From the NCBI RefSeq assembly GCF_024623455.1, contig NZ_JANIPJ010000010.1, forward strand, positions 111,195 to 175,194: a stretch of 64,000 nucleotides of DNA. The letters are read 5' to 3'. Within the stretch, counting starts at the first letter, position 1. Each line of letters opens with the position of its first letter. Position numbers and translations under genes: made by a program. The DNA comes from Paenibacillus soyae. Its GTDB lineage: Bacteria > Bacillota > Bacilli > Paenibacillales > Paenibacillaceae. The notes under the pieces are model-generated. The model searched no databases. It was not told the DNA's origin and saw nothing but the letters and a program-made list of their open reading frames with translations. Below are positions 49,207 through 59,380 of this stretch, piece after piece.

Positions 49207-52200
49207 TTGTTCCGATCGTTTCAATACGCGGCCCTGCTGTCGCTTGTTTTATCTATAGTCGGGTTATGGCCACCAGCGCCGGTCGCATATGCGGGCGGGG
49301 CTTCGAGCGCGCCGATTGGCGTGAAGGAGTTTGGGGCGGGCTATGCCCATTCGCTGATTGTGTCGGGGGACGGCACCGTTTGGCAGGTGGGCGGAGTCGA
49401 TGGCTCATGGAGACCCGTTCAAGTGTTCCAGAAGAACGGCCAGCCGCTGGCCGATGTGAAGGAGGTCGATGGCGGGTTTTATTATTCCTTGGCTTTGAAG
49501 AACGACGGCACCGTCTGGGGCTGGGGACAGAACGACTATGCCCAGCTCGGAGACGGAACGCAGACGGAGCAAGAAGCGCTTGCCGTGCAGACCATTGATT
49601 CTTCGAATGCCCCATTGACAGATATTGTGCAAATTTCCGCAGGAGGGGAAACCTCGCTCGCCGTCAAATCCGACGGCACGGTATGGGGCTGGGGATCAAG
49701 CGTATTCGATAACCTAGGCGATATTGGCTTGAATACGCGTTCGTATAAGGCCATTCAAATGATGCAATCGCCGGGTAATCCCCTAACAGGGGTGAAGCAA
49801 GCCGGCGGCAACTCGTATCATTCCGTCGTTCTGAAGGAAGACGGGACGGTCTGGGCTTGGGGGTATGGCGGATACGGTGCGCTAGGGAACGGATCGGATG
49901 CGTCCTCTCTCTATCCGGTGCAGGTGAAGAGACAGGATGGTACATTCTTAACCGACATCGTGCAGATCGCTTCGCACGAAGTTGTCGTATTGGCTTTGAG
50001 GAGCGACGGCACCGTATGGAGCTGGGGAAACAACCTCGATGGAAATCTAGGGACCGGCGGAGACGACGTGAACATGGCCGTGCAGGTGCAGGATTCCTCC
50101 AACGCCCCCTTAACGGACGTTACGCAAATTTCCGCCGGCGGAAGGATGAGCGTCGCGCTGAAGTCGGACGGAACGGTATGGTGGTGGGGGCTTCAAGGCG
50201 CGGGTTATCCCAAAGCGACCAGACTGCCGAACGTATCCGGCGCCGTAGATATCTCCGCAGCGGATTCCTCCGGCTTCGCCAAGACAAGCGCCGGCGCTCT
50301 ATGGGGCTGGGGCTGGAACTTTACGAACGAATTAGGCGCGAACAGCGACGTATGCTGCGGGATTAAAACGCCGGTACAGGTCTATCCCGCCCTCGACGCG
50401 GTAACCGCCGGTACGGCCTCCATCCCGGCGGACGGAACGAGCACCTCCGTCATTACGGTGAGCTTAATGGACGGCGGGAAAAACCCGCTGCCAGCCGGAG
50501 AAGGGCCTGTCGTGCTGCAAACTACGCTGGGCACTATTGGGGTCGCTACAGACAATGGGAACGGCACTTATACCGCTGTCCTGACATCGGGGACCGCGGC
50601 GGGAACCGCGGTCGTAACGGGCACGCTGAACGGATCGCCATTGACGGGATCGACACAGGTCGCGTTTACGCCGCTGCCGGCCTCGGCTGCGACTACGACG
50701 ATAGAAGCCAGCCCGGCTTCCATCGCGGCGGACGGAACAAGCCAATCGACCCTAACCGTCCGCTTGAAGGACATGTACGGCAACGCGATTAGCAAAGGGA
50801 CGGATAGCGTAACGCTTGCCACGACATTGGGCACCCTTAGCGCCGTAACGAATCATAATAACGGCACCTATACCGCGCGGCTGACCGCCCCGACATCGCT
50901 CGGGACGGCGACGGTAAGCGGGACGTTGAACGGCTCGGCATTGCAGCAAAAGGCGACGGTCGCATTCGTGCCGGGTGCGGCATCTCCGTCCGCGTCGAGC
51001 TTCATTGTGAGCAAATCCGTTCTGACGGCCAATGGACAAGATTCAGCTACCATAACCGTCCGTTTGAGAGATGCCTATGGACATTTCCTTACGACCGGGG
51101 GTTCGGCGGTCACGATTAACGCAACTAGCGGGACGGTAGGCGCGGTAACGGATCATAATAACGGCACGTATACGGCAGCCTTAACCGCGCCGACTACAGC
51201 GGGCAGCGCCAGCATTAACGTAAGGGTTGGCGGCAGCATGCTTACGCAGACGGGACATGTTTCTTATGCGCCAGGCCCTGCTTCGTTAACGGAATCCTCT
51301 ATCGAGGTTAATCCGCTTTCGCTTACGGCGAATGGGACCAGCGAGGCGACCGTGACCGTCAGACTGAAGGACGCTTACGGGAATGCGCTGCTTGCCAGCG
51401 GAGGCACGGTTTCGCTAAACGCAACGAGCGGAACGCTGGGGGCGGTAACGAACCATAACAATGGCACCTATTCCGCCAAGCTGACGGCGCCTACCGTATC
51501 GGGAACGGCAACCGTCAGCGGCAAGCTGGGCAGCTCGGATTTGGCGCAGACGGCTACGGTAGCTTTTACGCCGGGCCCCGCATCGGCTTCTACCTCGACG
51601 GTGAACGTGGATAAATCTTCGATGACGGCGGACGGCTCGAGTACGGCGGTTGTAACGGTCCGTCTGAAGGATGCGCATGGCAACTTCCTGACGGCCAGCG
51701 GCGGTGCCATTACGATGCAGACGACCGCAGGGACGTTAGTCAGCGTAACGAATCATAATGACGGACGATATACGGCAACATTAACGGCTCCAACTGCTAC
51801 TGGGAGTGCAGTTATAAGCGCGAAGCTAGGAGCGGCGACATTGGCGCAGACGGCCTCGGTTGCTTTTACGCCCGGCCCGGTATCCTATACGACATCAACA
51901 ATTGAGGTCAGCCCTTCGTCCATCACCGCGAATGGCACAAGCTCCTCCGTCGTGACCGTTCGGCTGAAGGATGCGCATGGCAACCCGCTTGCCGCGAGCG
52001 GCGGCACTTTGACGGTGCAAGCAACGGCCGGGACGGTTGGACCGGTTACGGATTATGGTGACGGCACGTACATGATTTCGGTGACGGCCCCAACGGCGGC
52101 AGGAGCCGCAACGGTGAGCGGCAAGCTGAACGGCTCCAGCTTATCTCGGACGGCTACGGTGACGTTTGTACCTGGAGCGGCTCATGCCGCATCCTCTGCG

Positions 52201-55200
52201 TTAAGCGTGAGCAAGGCGAGTCTAACCGCTGACGGGACAAGCACATCGATCGTTACGGTTCGATTGAAGGATCAGTATGGCAATCATCTGACGGCGAGCG
52301 GCGGCTCTGTATCGTTAAGCACGACGCTCGGAGCGTTAGGTCCCGTCACCAACCACCAGGACGGCACGTACACCGCAACCTTGACGGCGCCGACCGTAAC
52401 GGGAACGGCTATTGTAAGCGGCAAGCTGGGAAGCGCGGATCTGCCGCAGACCGCTTCCGTGACGTTCGCGCCGGGGGCGGCGTCGGCGAGTACATCGACT
52501 CTACAGATGGATCGCGCGGACATGACCGCGGACGGCTCCGCAACCGCGACTATAACGGTACGATTAAAGGATGCATTCGGTAATGCCCTGACGGAAACCG
52601 GCGGTACGGTCGCCATCCTCTCGACTTCGGGGACTGTCAGCGCGGTAACGGACCATCGGGACGGCACGTATACGGCGACGCTGACGGCGCCGACCGTAAC
52701 GGGAACTGCCGTCATTAGCGCCAAGCTGAACGGAATGGATATCGTGCAGACGGCGACGGTGACCTTCACGCCGGGAGCGGCGTCGGTGGAAACCTCGACG
52801 ATAAGCGCAAGCTCCGCAAGCCTAACGGCAGATGGAGCTGACAAAACGAGGATTACCATCCGTCTGAAGGACCAGCACGGCAATAATCTGACATCCAGCG
52901 GCGGAGAAGTAACGTTGAGCGCAACGGCCGGAACGTTAAGCGAAGTGACGGACCATCAGGATGGCACGTATACGGCCGAATTGACAGCGCCAACCACGGC
53001 GGGCCAAGCCGTCATCAGCGGGGAGCTTGACGGGGAAGAGCTGGCGCAAACGGCGGAAGTCGCCTTCGTGCCAGGCGAGGCTTCCATTACCGCCTCGACA
53101 GTTGCCGTTGATCGGGAGACGATTACGGCGGATGGAGCAAGCACCTTAACGATAACGGTCCAATTGAAGGACGCGTTCGGCAACAGGCTGGTAACGAGCG
53201 GCGGCACGGTTTCGCTCGAAGCGGTCTCGGGAACAATCGGCGCGGTGACGGATCATCAGGACGGGACGTACTCCGCCGTGCTGACGTCTCCTACAACGAC
53301 GGGAAGCGCGGGAATAGCGGCGAAGCTGGACGGCAAGGCTTTGACTCAGGAACTGACCGTCCATTATGTACCGGGAGACGCGTCCCTAGCCGTATCGACG
53401 ATTCAGACGGATGCCGCAGAGGTGATCGCCGATGGAAGCAGCAAGGCTGTTGTTACGGTTCAATTGAAGGATGCCTATGGCAATAATCTGACGACAGGCG
53501 GTAGAGAGGTAACGCTTAGCGCAACGACGGGAGCCTTAAGCGAGGTAACGGATCATGGCGACGGCACCTACACGGCGGAGCTAACCGCGCCGACCCTGAC
53601 GGGAGCTGCCGTTGTAAGCGGCAAGCTGGATGGAGAAGACTTCACCCAGACGGTCTCGCTGGACTGGATCCCTGGAGAGGCCACGGTTTCCGAATCGACT
53701 CTCGAGCTGGCGGAGACCACGTTAACGGCGGACGGGACAAGCGAGACGGTTGTGACGGTCCGTCTGAAGGATGCGTTCGGCAATGCGCTGGTTTCCAGCG
53801 GAGGGGAGGTTACCCTTTATACCGAGGCTGGTACGCTTAGCGAAGTGACGGATCATGGCGACGGCACGTACACCGCAACGTTGACGGCCCCAACGCTGGC
53901 AGGAGAGGCTGAGGTAAGCGGCATGCTGAACGGAACGGAGCTGCTGGAGAGCGTAACCGTTGCTTATGTACCAGGCGAGGCTTCGCCGGCAACCTCGACT
54001 CTAATTGTAAATCCATTGACCGCGTTAGCGGATGGCAGAACCGAGATTACCGTAACGGTCCGTCTGAAGGATGCGTTCGGAAATGCTCTGACGGAGAGCG
54101 GCGGCACGGTCGAGCTCGCGGCAACGGCTGGAACGCTTGAACCGGTGGAGGATCATGGGGACGGCTTGTATACGGCGATTTGGAAAGCGCCGTCTACTCC
54201 GGGGAAAGCGGAGGTTACCGGCAAGCTGAACGGCGTCGATATGACGCAATCGGCGGAAGTGAGCTTTATGACGATCGGGATGCCGCAGCCGACCCAGTTC
54301 ACCTTGCGGTTGTATGCGAAGGATGGCAGCGGAAGCGAATCGATCGTCGTGACCCGGCAAGACGTGGAGAAAGGGCGTATCCTCATCTCCACGAGCCTTG
54401 GCGAGCAAGGGTGGAATTTGATGCTGTCCAGCGCGCAGCTGGAGATGCTGAATGATTGGAATCCGGAGCTGCGCATCGACTGGGAAACGCCGGCAGGCAT
54501 GCTTCAATTTGCTCTTGCGGACATCGTGCAGTCCTCGTCGTCCTCCGCTAAGGAAGCGCAGAGCATGGAGTTTGTAATGGAGAGGCTAGCCGCGAGCGAG
54601 GAGAGGGTACTTAGAGAGCAGGCGAGGAAGACGGATTCGAAGCTGGCAGCCGAGCCGTTCACCTATCGGTTAAACATCGTAGGCGAACAAAGCGGTGAAT
54701 TCAAGTCATTCAGCCTGGCAGGCTCAAACGTCATTTTGTCCGATTCCGATATCGATCCAGGAAAAGCAACGGTGGCGGCCTACGATGAAAAAACAGGCCA
54801 ATTCCGTTTCGTGCCGGCGTTGTTCACCACGGACTCGGAAGGCAGGACGGAGGTTACGCTTAAGGGTGATCGAACCGGAGGCTTGTTCATCCTGCTAGAG
54901 CGGGATGTGCAGTTTGCCGACCTGAACGATCATTGGTCGCAAGAGGACGCCGAGCTTCTAGCCAATAAGCTGATCGTGCAAGGGCGCGCTAATGGCCGTT
55001 TTGCGCCTGAGGAAGAAGTTACCCGCGCGGAGTTCGCGACATTGCTGGTCCGGGCGCTAGACGTTGGCGGAGCAGGCGGGGCCGGCGAATTTACGGATGT
55101 TCCGGAGAACGCATGGTATGCGGAAGCCGTACGATCGGCGTTCGAAGCGGGTATTATCCAAGGCTTTGCCGATGGCACGTTCCAGCCCGACGCGCCGGTA

Positions 55201-55470
55201 ACCCGCCAGCAGATGGCTGTTATGCTTGTCCGGGCAATCACAGCGTCAGGGGCAGAAGGATGGAAGGCTGCGGCAGACCAGCGGCTCTCTGACTTCAACG
55301 ACGGCGATGCTGTAGCGGAGTGGGCGGAGGAGGCCGTCAGTCTCCTTGTCGAAGCCGGAATTCTCCGCGGCGGAGACGACATGGAGCTGAACCCTGAACG
55401 GGTCAGCACGCGCGGCGAAATGGCTGCTTTGTTAAGCAGATTGCTTCGTCAATTGGAATACTTGAATTAG
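49207..55470 (+). CDS. Giant S-layer-anchored protein: RCC1-like repeats, 13 invasin-type Ig repeats, three SLH domains
   Basis: A 2087-residue surface protein. TTG 49207 lies nine bases after GAGGAG, and the N-terminus is a signal peptide (SFQYAALLSLVLSIVGLW, cleavage near AYAGG). Residues about 40-395 are RCC1-type beta-propeller repeats with the recurring pattern SLALKNDGTVWGWG. Residues about 395-1690 are 13 tandem bacterial Ig (Big_1/invasin) domains of about 100 residues, each with ADGTS, TVRLKDAYGN, GTLGAVT and DGTYTATLTAPT motifs. After a 200-residue spacer, three SLH domains follow (FADLNDHWSQ, FTDVPENAWY, LSDFNDGDAVAEW) that bind pyruvylated wall polymer. An adhesin or wall scaffold is likely. 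It is a single-gene unit. Confidence 0.95.
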   Translation: MFRSFQYAALLSLVLSIVGLWPPAPVAYAGGASSAPIGVKEFGAGYAHSLIVSGDGTVWQVGGVDGSWRPVQVFQKNGQPLADVKEVDGGFYYSLALKNDGTVWGWGQNDYAQLGDGTQTEQEALAVQTIDSSNAPLTDIVQISAGGETSLAVKSDGTVWGWGSSVFDNLGDIGLNTRSYKAIQMMQSPGNPLTGVKQAGGNSYHSVVLKEDGTVWAWGYGGYGALGNGSDASSLYPVQVKRQDGTFLTDIVQIASHEVVVLALRSDGTVWSWGNNLDGNLGTGGDDVNMAVQVQDSSNAPLTDVTQISAGGRMSVALKSDGTVWWWGLQGAGYPKATRLPNVSGAVDISAADSSGFAKTSAGALWGWGWNFTNELGANSDVCCGIKTPVQVYPALDAVTAGTASIPADGTSTSVITVSLMDGGKNPLPAGEGPVVLQTTLGTIGVATDNGNGTYTAVLTSGTAAGTAVVTGTLNGSPLTGSTQVAFTPLPASAATTTIEASPASIAADGTSQSTLTVRLKDMYGNAISKGTDSVTLATTLGTLSAVTNHNNGTYTARLTAPTSLGTATVSGTLNGSALQQKATVAFVPGAASPSASSFIVSKSVLTANGQDSATITVRLRDAYGHFLTTGGSAVTINATSGTVGAVTDHNNGTYTAALTAPTTAGSASINVRVGGSMLTQTGHVSYAPGPASLTESSIEVNPLSLTANGTSEATVTVRLKDAYGNALLASGGTVSLNATSGTLGAVTNHNNGTYSAKLTAPTVSGTATVSGKLGSSDLAQTATVAFTPGPASASTSTVNVDKSSMTADGSSTAVVTVRLKDAHGNFLTASGGAITMQTTAGTLVSVTNHNDGRYTATLTAPTATGSAVISAKLGAATLAQTASVAFTPGPVSYTTSTIEVSPSSITANGTSSSVVTVRLKDAHGNPLAASGGTLTVQATAGTVGPVTDYGDGTYMISVTAPTAAGAATVSGKLNGSSLSRTATVTFVPGAAHAASSALSVSKASLTADGTSTSIVTVRLKDQYGNHLTASGGSVSLSTTLGALGPVTNHQDGTYTATLTAPTVTGTAIVSGKLGSADLPQTASVTFAPGAASASTSTLQMDRADMTADGSATATITVRLKDAFGNALTETGGTVAILSTSGTVSAVTDHRDGTYTATLTAPTVTGTAVISAKLNGMDIVQTATVTFTPGAASVETSTISASSASLTADGADKTRITIRLKDQHGNNLTSSGGEVTLSATAGTLSEVTDHQDGTYTAELTAPTTAGQAVISGELDGEELAQTAEVAFVPGEASITASTVAVDRETITADGASTLTITVQLKDAFGNRLVTSGGTVSLEAVSGTIGAVTDHQDGTYSAVLTSPTTTGSAGIAAKLDGKALTQELTVHYVPGDASLAVSTIQTDAAEVIADGSSKAVVTVQLKDAYGNNLTTGGREVTLSATTGALSEVTDHGDGTYTAELTAPTLTGAAVVSGKLDGEDFTQTVSLDWIPGEATVSESTLELAETTLTADGTSETVVTVRLKDAFGNALVSSGGEVTLYTEAGTLSEVTDHGDGTYTATLTAPTLAGEAEVSGMLNGTELLESVTVAYVPGEASPATSTLIVNPLTALADGRTEITVTVRLKDAFGNALTESGGTVELAATAGTLEPVEDHGDGLYTAIWKAPSTPGKAEVTGKLNGVDMTQSAEVSFMTIGMPQPTQFTLRLYAKDGSGSESIVVTRQDVEKGRILISTSLGEQGWNLMLSSAQLEMLNDWNPELRIDWETPAGMLQFALADIVQSSSSSAKEAQSMEFVMERLAASEERVLREQARKTDSKLAAEPFTYRLNIVGEQSGEFKSFSLAGSNVILSDSDIDPGKATVAAYDEKTGQFRFVPALFTTDSEGRTEVTLKGDRTGGLFILLERDVQFADLNDHWSQEDAELLANKLIVQGRANGRFAPEEEVTRAEFATLLVRALDVGGAGGAGEFTDVPENAWYAEAVRSAFEAGIIQGFADGTFQPDAPVTRQQMAVMLVRAITASGAEGWKAAADQRLSDFNDGDAVAEWAEEAVSLLVEAGILRGGDDMELNPERVSTRGEMAALLSRLLRQLEYLN

Positions 55471-55474
55471 GTGC

Positions 55475-55530
55475 AAGAAGATCGCCAACTAACTGCCCAA
55501 GCAGAGCAGGCAGTATGGCGATCTTCTTTA
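55475..55530. terminator. Bidirectional terminator
   Basis: AAGAAGATCGCCA pairs with TGGCGATCTTCTT, with an inner ACTGCC/GGCAGT stem. T-runs are short on both sides. It separates the convergent SLH and GNAT genes. Confidence 0.8.
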
Positions 55531-55559
55531 CGTTCAGCGAATCCGTTTCCCCAACCAAC

Positions 55560-56105
55560 TTATTCGAAGAATGCCCTCGAATACCGAACAACCCCCGTAA
55601 CGCCATCCAGCGCATTTCCCTCCAGTTCAAGCGCCATAAATACATCATCCGACACTTCGAAGGGAGCTTTGATTCCCCAGTGAGATGCGGGCTTGAAGCC
55701 GAATTTCGGATAGTAACCGGGATGGCCCAGCACAATGACGGAGGAAAAGCCCGTTTCTTTAGCGCGGTGTAACACTTCACGCATTAACAAGCTTCCAATC
55801 CCCTTAAGCTGATACTCCGGCAGGACGGACAGAGGAGCAAGCGCAAGGGAGGGCGTGCTCTGCACGTCATTCGCTATCGTTATTTTGGATAATAAAATGT
55901 GGCCGACGATCTCGTTTCTGTCATTATCGACCGCTACCATGGAAAACTCGGGCACGAAAGCATCGGAGCGACGGATGCGGGCAACCAGCTCATGTTCCTT
56001 CTTGTCGCTGATCTCCACATCGGCGAAGGCGGCCTTCACCACATTTTCGGTAATAGGGTAATCGGCTGACGTTTCTACTCGTATAGCAATGTTAATATCG
56101 AACAT
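55560..56105 (-). CDS. GNAT family N-acetyltransferase
   Basis: A 181-residue acetyltransferase of the YhbS-like group. The acetyl-CoA site is seen as LSVLPEYQLKGIGSLLMRE, followed by VIVLGHPGYYPKFGF and the family end FMALELEGNALDGVTGVVRYSRAF. The substrate is unknown. ATG 56105 is directly preceded by GGGAG, so translation initiation may be weak. It starts ten bases after the stop of the APH-type gene, and the two are probably cotranscribed. Confidence 0.9.
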   Translation of the reverse strand: MFDINIAIRVETSADYPITENVVKAAFADVEISDKKEHELVARIRRSDAFVPEFSMVAVDNDRNEIVGHILLSKITIANDVQSTPSLALAPLSVLPEYQLKGIGSLLMREVLHRAKETGFSSVIVLGHPGYYPKFGFKPASHWGIKAPFEVSDDVFMALELEGNALDGVTGVVRYSRAFFE

Positions 56106-56115
56106 CTCCCAGCAT

Positions 56116-57102
56116 TTATAAATGACCTAAAAGATCACGCAGGCTCCTATAGTTGTTGGCGAGCCAGTTCATTTCCTTGGCGAACCGGGCGGGCGGCGCG
56201 CTATGCTTGTCCATGTCGGCATGAATCCACCAAGCGCTCTCCATGTACCACAGCAATTGCAAGGAATTCGCCAAATAACCTTGATCCACTGTCTGTTCTT
56301 CGCGGTATCCTTCGCTAAAGGCCGACACGAGCGAGACATCCAGCCGATCGTCGAACGCGCATGACATAACGGCACGGGCGGCGTCGAGCAGCGGATAATC
56401 GTAATTCAGCCGATCGAAATCCAATATAGCGGACAGACGGTCCTCATGGAACAGAAGATTATCGGACCATAAATCACGGTGCGCCCATCCGGTCTCGATG
56501 ATCTCGAAAAGCTCTTCGTTTATTTCCTCGGTTGCCTTAAGCTGCAGCTCGATGTCATCCAGCAATGGGGCTTTGCCGCATTCCTCGGCTTGCCGCAGCA
56601 TGGATTTCCAATGCTCCAGACGATCCTCCCGGCTTGGAGGAACGAATTGAGGACTTCCTTTTCCGCCTAGTGTCCCATCGTTCAGAAGACGATGCATGCG
56701 TCCGGTTGAGCGGCCTAGATCATACATTTGACGAAGGTTCGCCCGGCCCGGCTGAATGGTGAGGCCCTGGCAATATTCCATCGCCATGAATCGTTCTCCG
56801 CCATCGGATTCAAGCAGAACGCGATGCTGACAGGTCAGCGGCCTCGGCACGGGAAGCCCGTCTCGATGTAATCTGGTTTGCGCGGAGAAAGCCAAATGCA
56901 GCTCCTCTGGTTTGTACAAGCGATATCTTGTTCGATTGTATTGCTTAAGCAAATAGGCTCCTGCATCCGTTGTGAGCTTCCATTTTAAATTTAACCAGCC
57001 GCGTCTGATTGGAACCGCATCCAGCACCTTCATGCCGAAGCATTGCTGGAAGCTGTTCACAAGGTCCTGCAGAATCGCTTCCTCCGATATGACCGTATCC
57101 AA
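56116..57102 (-). CDS. Phosphotransferase of the APH/CotS kinase fold
   Basis: A protein of about 328 residues with the aminoglycoside phosphotransferase fold. The catalytic loop is WAHRDLWSDNLLF (HxDxxxxN) and the metal-binding DFD is in AILDFDRLNYDYP. The nucleotide lobe contains YLLKQYN (Lys). It resembles CotS/YtaA-type spore coat kinases and homoserine kinase II-like enzymes; the substrate is not known. The start is uncertain: TTG 57102 has AGAGG about ten bases upstream, TTG 57126 has none. Confidence 0.82.
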   Translation of the reverse strand: MDTVISEEAILQDLVNSFQQCFGMKVLDAVPIRRGWLNLKWKLTTDAGAYLLKQYNRTRYRLYKPEELHLAFSAQTRLHRDGLPVPRPLTCQHRVLLESDGGERFMAMEYCQGLTIQPGRANLRQMYDLGRSTGRMHRLLNDGTLGGKGSPQFVPPSREDRLEHWKSMLRQAEECGKAPLLDDIELQLKATEEINEELFEIIETGWAHRDLWSDNLLFHEDRLSAILDFDRLNYDYPLLDAARAVMSCAFDDRLDVSLVSAFSEGYREEQTVDQGYLANSLQLLWYMESAWWIHADMDKHSAPPARFAKEMNWLANNYRSLRDLLGHL

Positions 57103-57133
57103 GCATACACCGCCTCTATGTCGCAAAATAGAA

Positions 57134-57167
57134 AAGCCTCCTGTCAGCTTACGCGAACAGGAGGCTT
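57134..57167 (-). terminator. Terminator after the minus-strand VOC gene
   Basis: AAGCCTCCTGT and ACAGGAGGCTT form an 11-bp stem; on the minus strand TTTTCTATTTT follows. It overlaps the upstream region of the APH-type gene, whose promoter must therefore be very close. Confidence 0.88.
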
Positions 57168-57189
57168 GGTTGTTGTTTCTCTGGGTCGA

Positions 57190-57624
57190 TTACTGTGCCT
57201 GCTCCGCTGCGACGTTCACTTGGAACGTAACCCCGAACTTATCCTTCACGATTCCGTACAGGGGGCTCCAATCCGTCTTCTGAAGAGGCATGACGACTTG
57301 TCCGCCGTCCTCCAGCGCCGCGAAAATTTCCTTCGCCCGCGATTCGTCGGCAGGATGGATCGCAATCTGAACCGTGTCGCCCGGCTGATGGGGCATGCCC
57401 GGGAATGTATCGGAGAACATGAGGTCGTCGTTGCCGACTTTGAGATGCGCATGCATAACGCGGTCCTTCATCTCGTCCGGCAGAGGATGATTCGGATCCT
57501 CTGGCACATCTCTGAACGTCATGATGCCTATCACTTGCCCGCCAAGCGCTTTCTCGTAGAAATAAACTGCTTCCTTCGTAGTGCCGTCAAAATTCAAATA
57601 CGGGTTCAAACGGATCGACATCAT
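57190..57624 (-). CDS. VOC family protein (PhnB-like)
   Basis: A 144-residue protein of the PhnB/YjdN group: SIRLNPYLNFDGTTKEAVYFYEKALGG, MHAHLKVGNDDLMFSD, VQIAIHPADESRAKEIFAALEDGG, then WSPLYGIVKDKFGVTFQVN. ATG 57624 is six bases after AAGGGG; the next codon is also ATG. It is a distant relative of the protein at 48693-49091. No metal-ligand set is evident, and function is unknown. Confidence 0.9.
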   Translation of the reverse strand: MMSIRLNPYLNFDGTTKEAVYFYEKALGGQVIGIMTFRDVPEDPNHPLPDEMKDRVMHAHLKVGNDDLMFSDTFPGMPHQPGDTVQIAIHPADESRAKEIFAALEDGGQVVMPLQKTDWSPLYGIVKDKFGVTFQVNVAAEQAQ

Positions 57625-57721
57625 GTACAGCCCCTTTGGCAAAGTTTGTTCAACCTCATTCAGTATACAACAACCAGGAAAAAAATAACAAGGTTTTTGC
57701 GAACAAATGATCTTATTTTTG

Positions 57722-59380
57722 TCAACCCAAGATCAGCCAGCCAAAGTCCTGGCTGCGGTGAAAATCGGGTTCGTCCGCGCCGACGCGGGACCAGCTCCCG
57801 AAATGGGGCAGGGCGGTTTCGTCGCCGCACTTATAGAAGTTGCCGCGCATCCTGGCGCCGGGTCCGGGCTGGAAGCCGGGGAACAAACCTGCAAGCCATG
57901 ACAAGGGAAGCCGGAAGCGGACCGACCAGTACGTCTCGCCGGTTGCCGGATCCTGGAGCTGCCTCTCCGCGCGGATATGCAGCGGCGGAAGCTCATCCGC
58001 CTCCAGGTAGACGCGGTCAAGCCGCCCTGTGCCGAGTCCGACCAAGATCGTTCCCGCCGCGTTCAGCTCGAAATTCAAATAACGGGCGTCCTGAAGCGGG
58101 TCGGGCTGAAGGAACCATTCGACGCAGCTGTCCTTGTAAACCGGATCGTTGAGATTAGCAAACCGTACAAGGGGTTCCGGCTCGTACGCGCGGAACTGAA
58201 TTTGCAGCTCGTCTGTCGTGCAGGAAAGGGCAATGCGAGCCTTCGGTCCATGCCAGTCGGGCAGCCACATGTAGTGCCCGATGGCAAGCTGCGCGCCGTC
58301 CGAGAAGTCCGACCAAGCACCCTCGCGGGATAGCCTCGCCGGCGGAATGACTGCGGCAGGCGTTTCGGTATGCCGCGAGCGCGCCTCCCCGACAAGCTCC
58401 TCCCGTCCGCTTCGGTGGGAGCGGTACATCCCCTCCAGCACTTCGACGACATGCCTTGCATCCTCCATCGAGCACGAGGCAGGCTGACCTGTCTCGATTG
58501 AGGCGATCAGCTCATCCAATTGAAGGACGAACGGATCGGAGCCGGCATGCGTCTCGACAAGCGAGTAGGCGCCTCCGTCGCTCCGATAGAGGGCGCGCCC
58601 GGTCTCGAGACGCAAGGAGCCGTTCGTGAACAGCAGCTCCGTGTAGTTGGCCGAGGCTCCTTTGTAGCCGGATTGGACGATTGTCGCGGTAACGCCGCCG
58701 CGCAGCTGCAGACGGGCCATGACGCTGCCTTCAACGTCGCCCCGGTTCCCATGGCAGGTCATTCCCGCCTGAACCGAGGAGACGGCGCTGCCCGTCAGCC
58801 AGATAGCCTTATCCACGGAATGCGACCCGAGATTAAACGCGATGCCGCCGCCCGACAATGCTTTGCGGAAGAACCATTCGGGACGGCCCTCGGCATAATA
58901 ATCCGTATGCCGCACATCGTGCAGCATCACCAACCGACCAAGGCTTCCTTCGTCGATGATTCGTTTCGCCGCCAGATTCTCGGCGATATACCGCTGCGTA
59001 TGGCCGACGAGCAGAGAAACGCCGCTTTGCCGAACGCCCTCTATGATCCTATCGCATTCCTCCGCGCGCAGCGCCATCGGCTTCTCCAGCAGAATGTGGC
59101 AGCCTGCCTCCGCCGCGAAGCAAGCCGCCTCCATGTGGAGATGGTGGGGCAAGGTAATGATGACGATATCGGGACGAACGTCCGCGATCATCCGCTTGTA
59201 GTCGGCGTACTGCCGAAGCTCGGAGCCGTATCGCTCCGATGCCGCCCGCATGCGCTCCTCGTTCAGATCCGCTATGGCGACGGCCGCAGCTCGTCCTTTT
59301 GTCCGATTGATTTGTTTGATAGCGTCCAGATGCTGATTCGCGATTCCGCCGCAGCCTGCTATCGCAATCCGGTAAGTCAT
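57722..59380 (-). CDS. Gfo/Idh/MocA oxidoreductase fused to a CBM9-like domain
   Basis: A 552-residue protein in one frame. Residues 1-345 are an NAD(P)-dependent sugar dehydrogenase: Rossmann motif IAIAGCGGIANQH, LLEKPMAL with the conserved Lys, and GGGIAFNLGSHSVDKAIWLTG with the catalytic His. Residues about 365-552 form a separate beta-rich domain with VYKDSCVEWFLQP, YLNFELNAAGTILVG, SWLAGLF and FYKCGDET, which is the CBM9-like (DOMON-related) pattern also seen in secreted glycan-binding proteins. No signal peptide is present. Typical Gfo/Idh proteins end near residue 340-400, so the C-terminal domain is an added module. Role unknown; sugar or inositol metabolism is likely. Confidence 0.88.
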   Translation of the reverse strand: MTYRIAIAGCGGIANQHLDAIKQINRTKGRAAAVAIADLNEERMRAASERYGSELRQYADYKRMIADVRPDIVIITLPHHLHMEAACFAAEAGCHILLEKPMALRAEECDRIIEGVRQSGVSLLVGHTQRYIAENLAAKRIIDEGSLGRLVMLHDVRHTDYYAEGRPEWFFRKALSGGGIAFNLGSHSVDKAIWLTGSAVSSVQAGMTCHGNRGDVEGSVMARLQLRGGVTATIVQSGYKGASANYTELLFTNGSLRLETGRALYRSDGGAYSLVETHAGSDPFVLQLDELIASIETGQPASCSMEDARHVVEVLEGMYRSHRSGREELVGEARSRHTETPAAVIPPARLSREGAWSDFSDGAQLAIGHYMWLPDWHGPKARIALSCTTDELQIQFRAYEPEPLVRFANLNDPVYKDSCVEWFLQPDPLQDARYLNFELNAAGTILVGLGTGRLDRVYLEADELPPLHIRAERQLQDPATGETYWSVRFRLPLSWLAGLFPGFQPGPGARMRGNFYKCGDETALPHFGSWSRVGADEPDFHRSQDFGWLILG

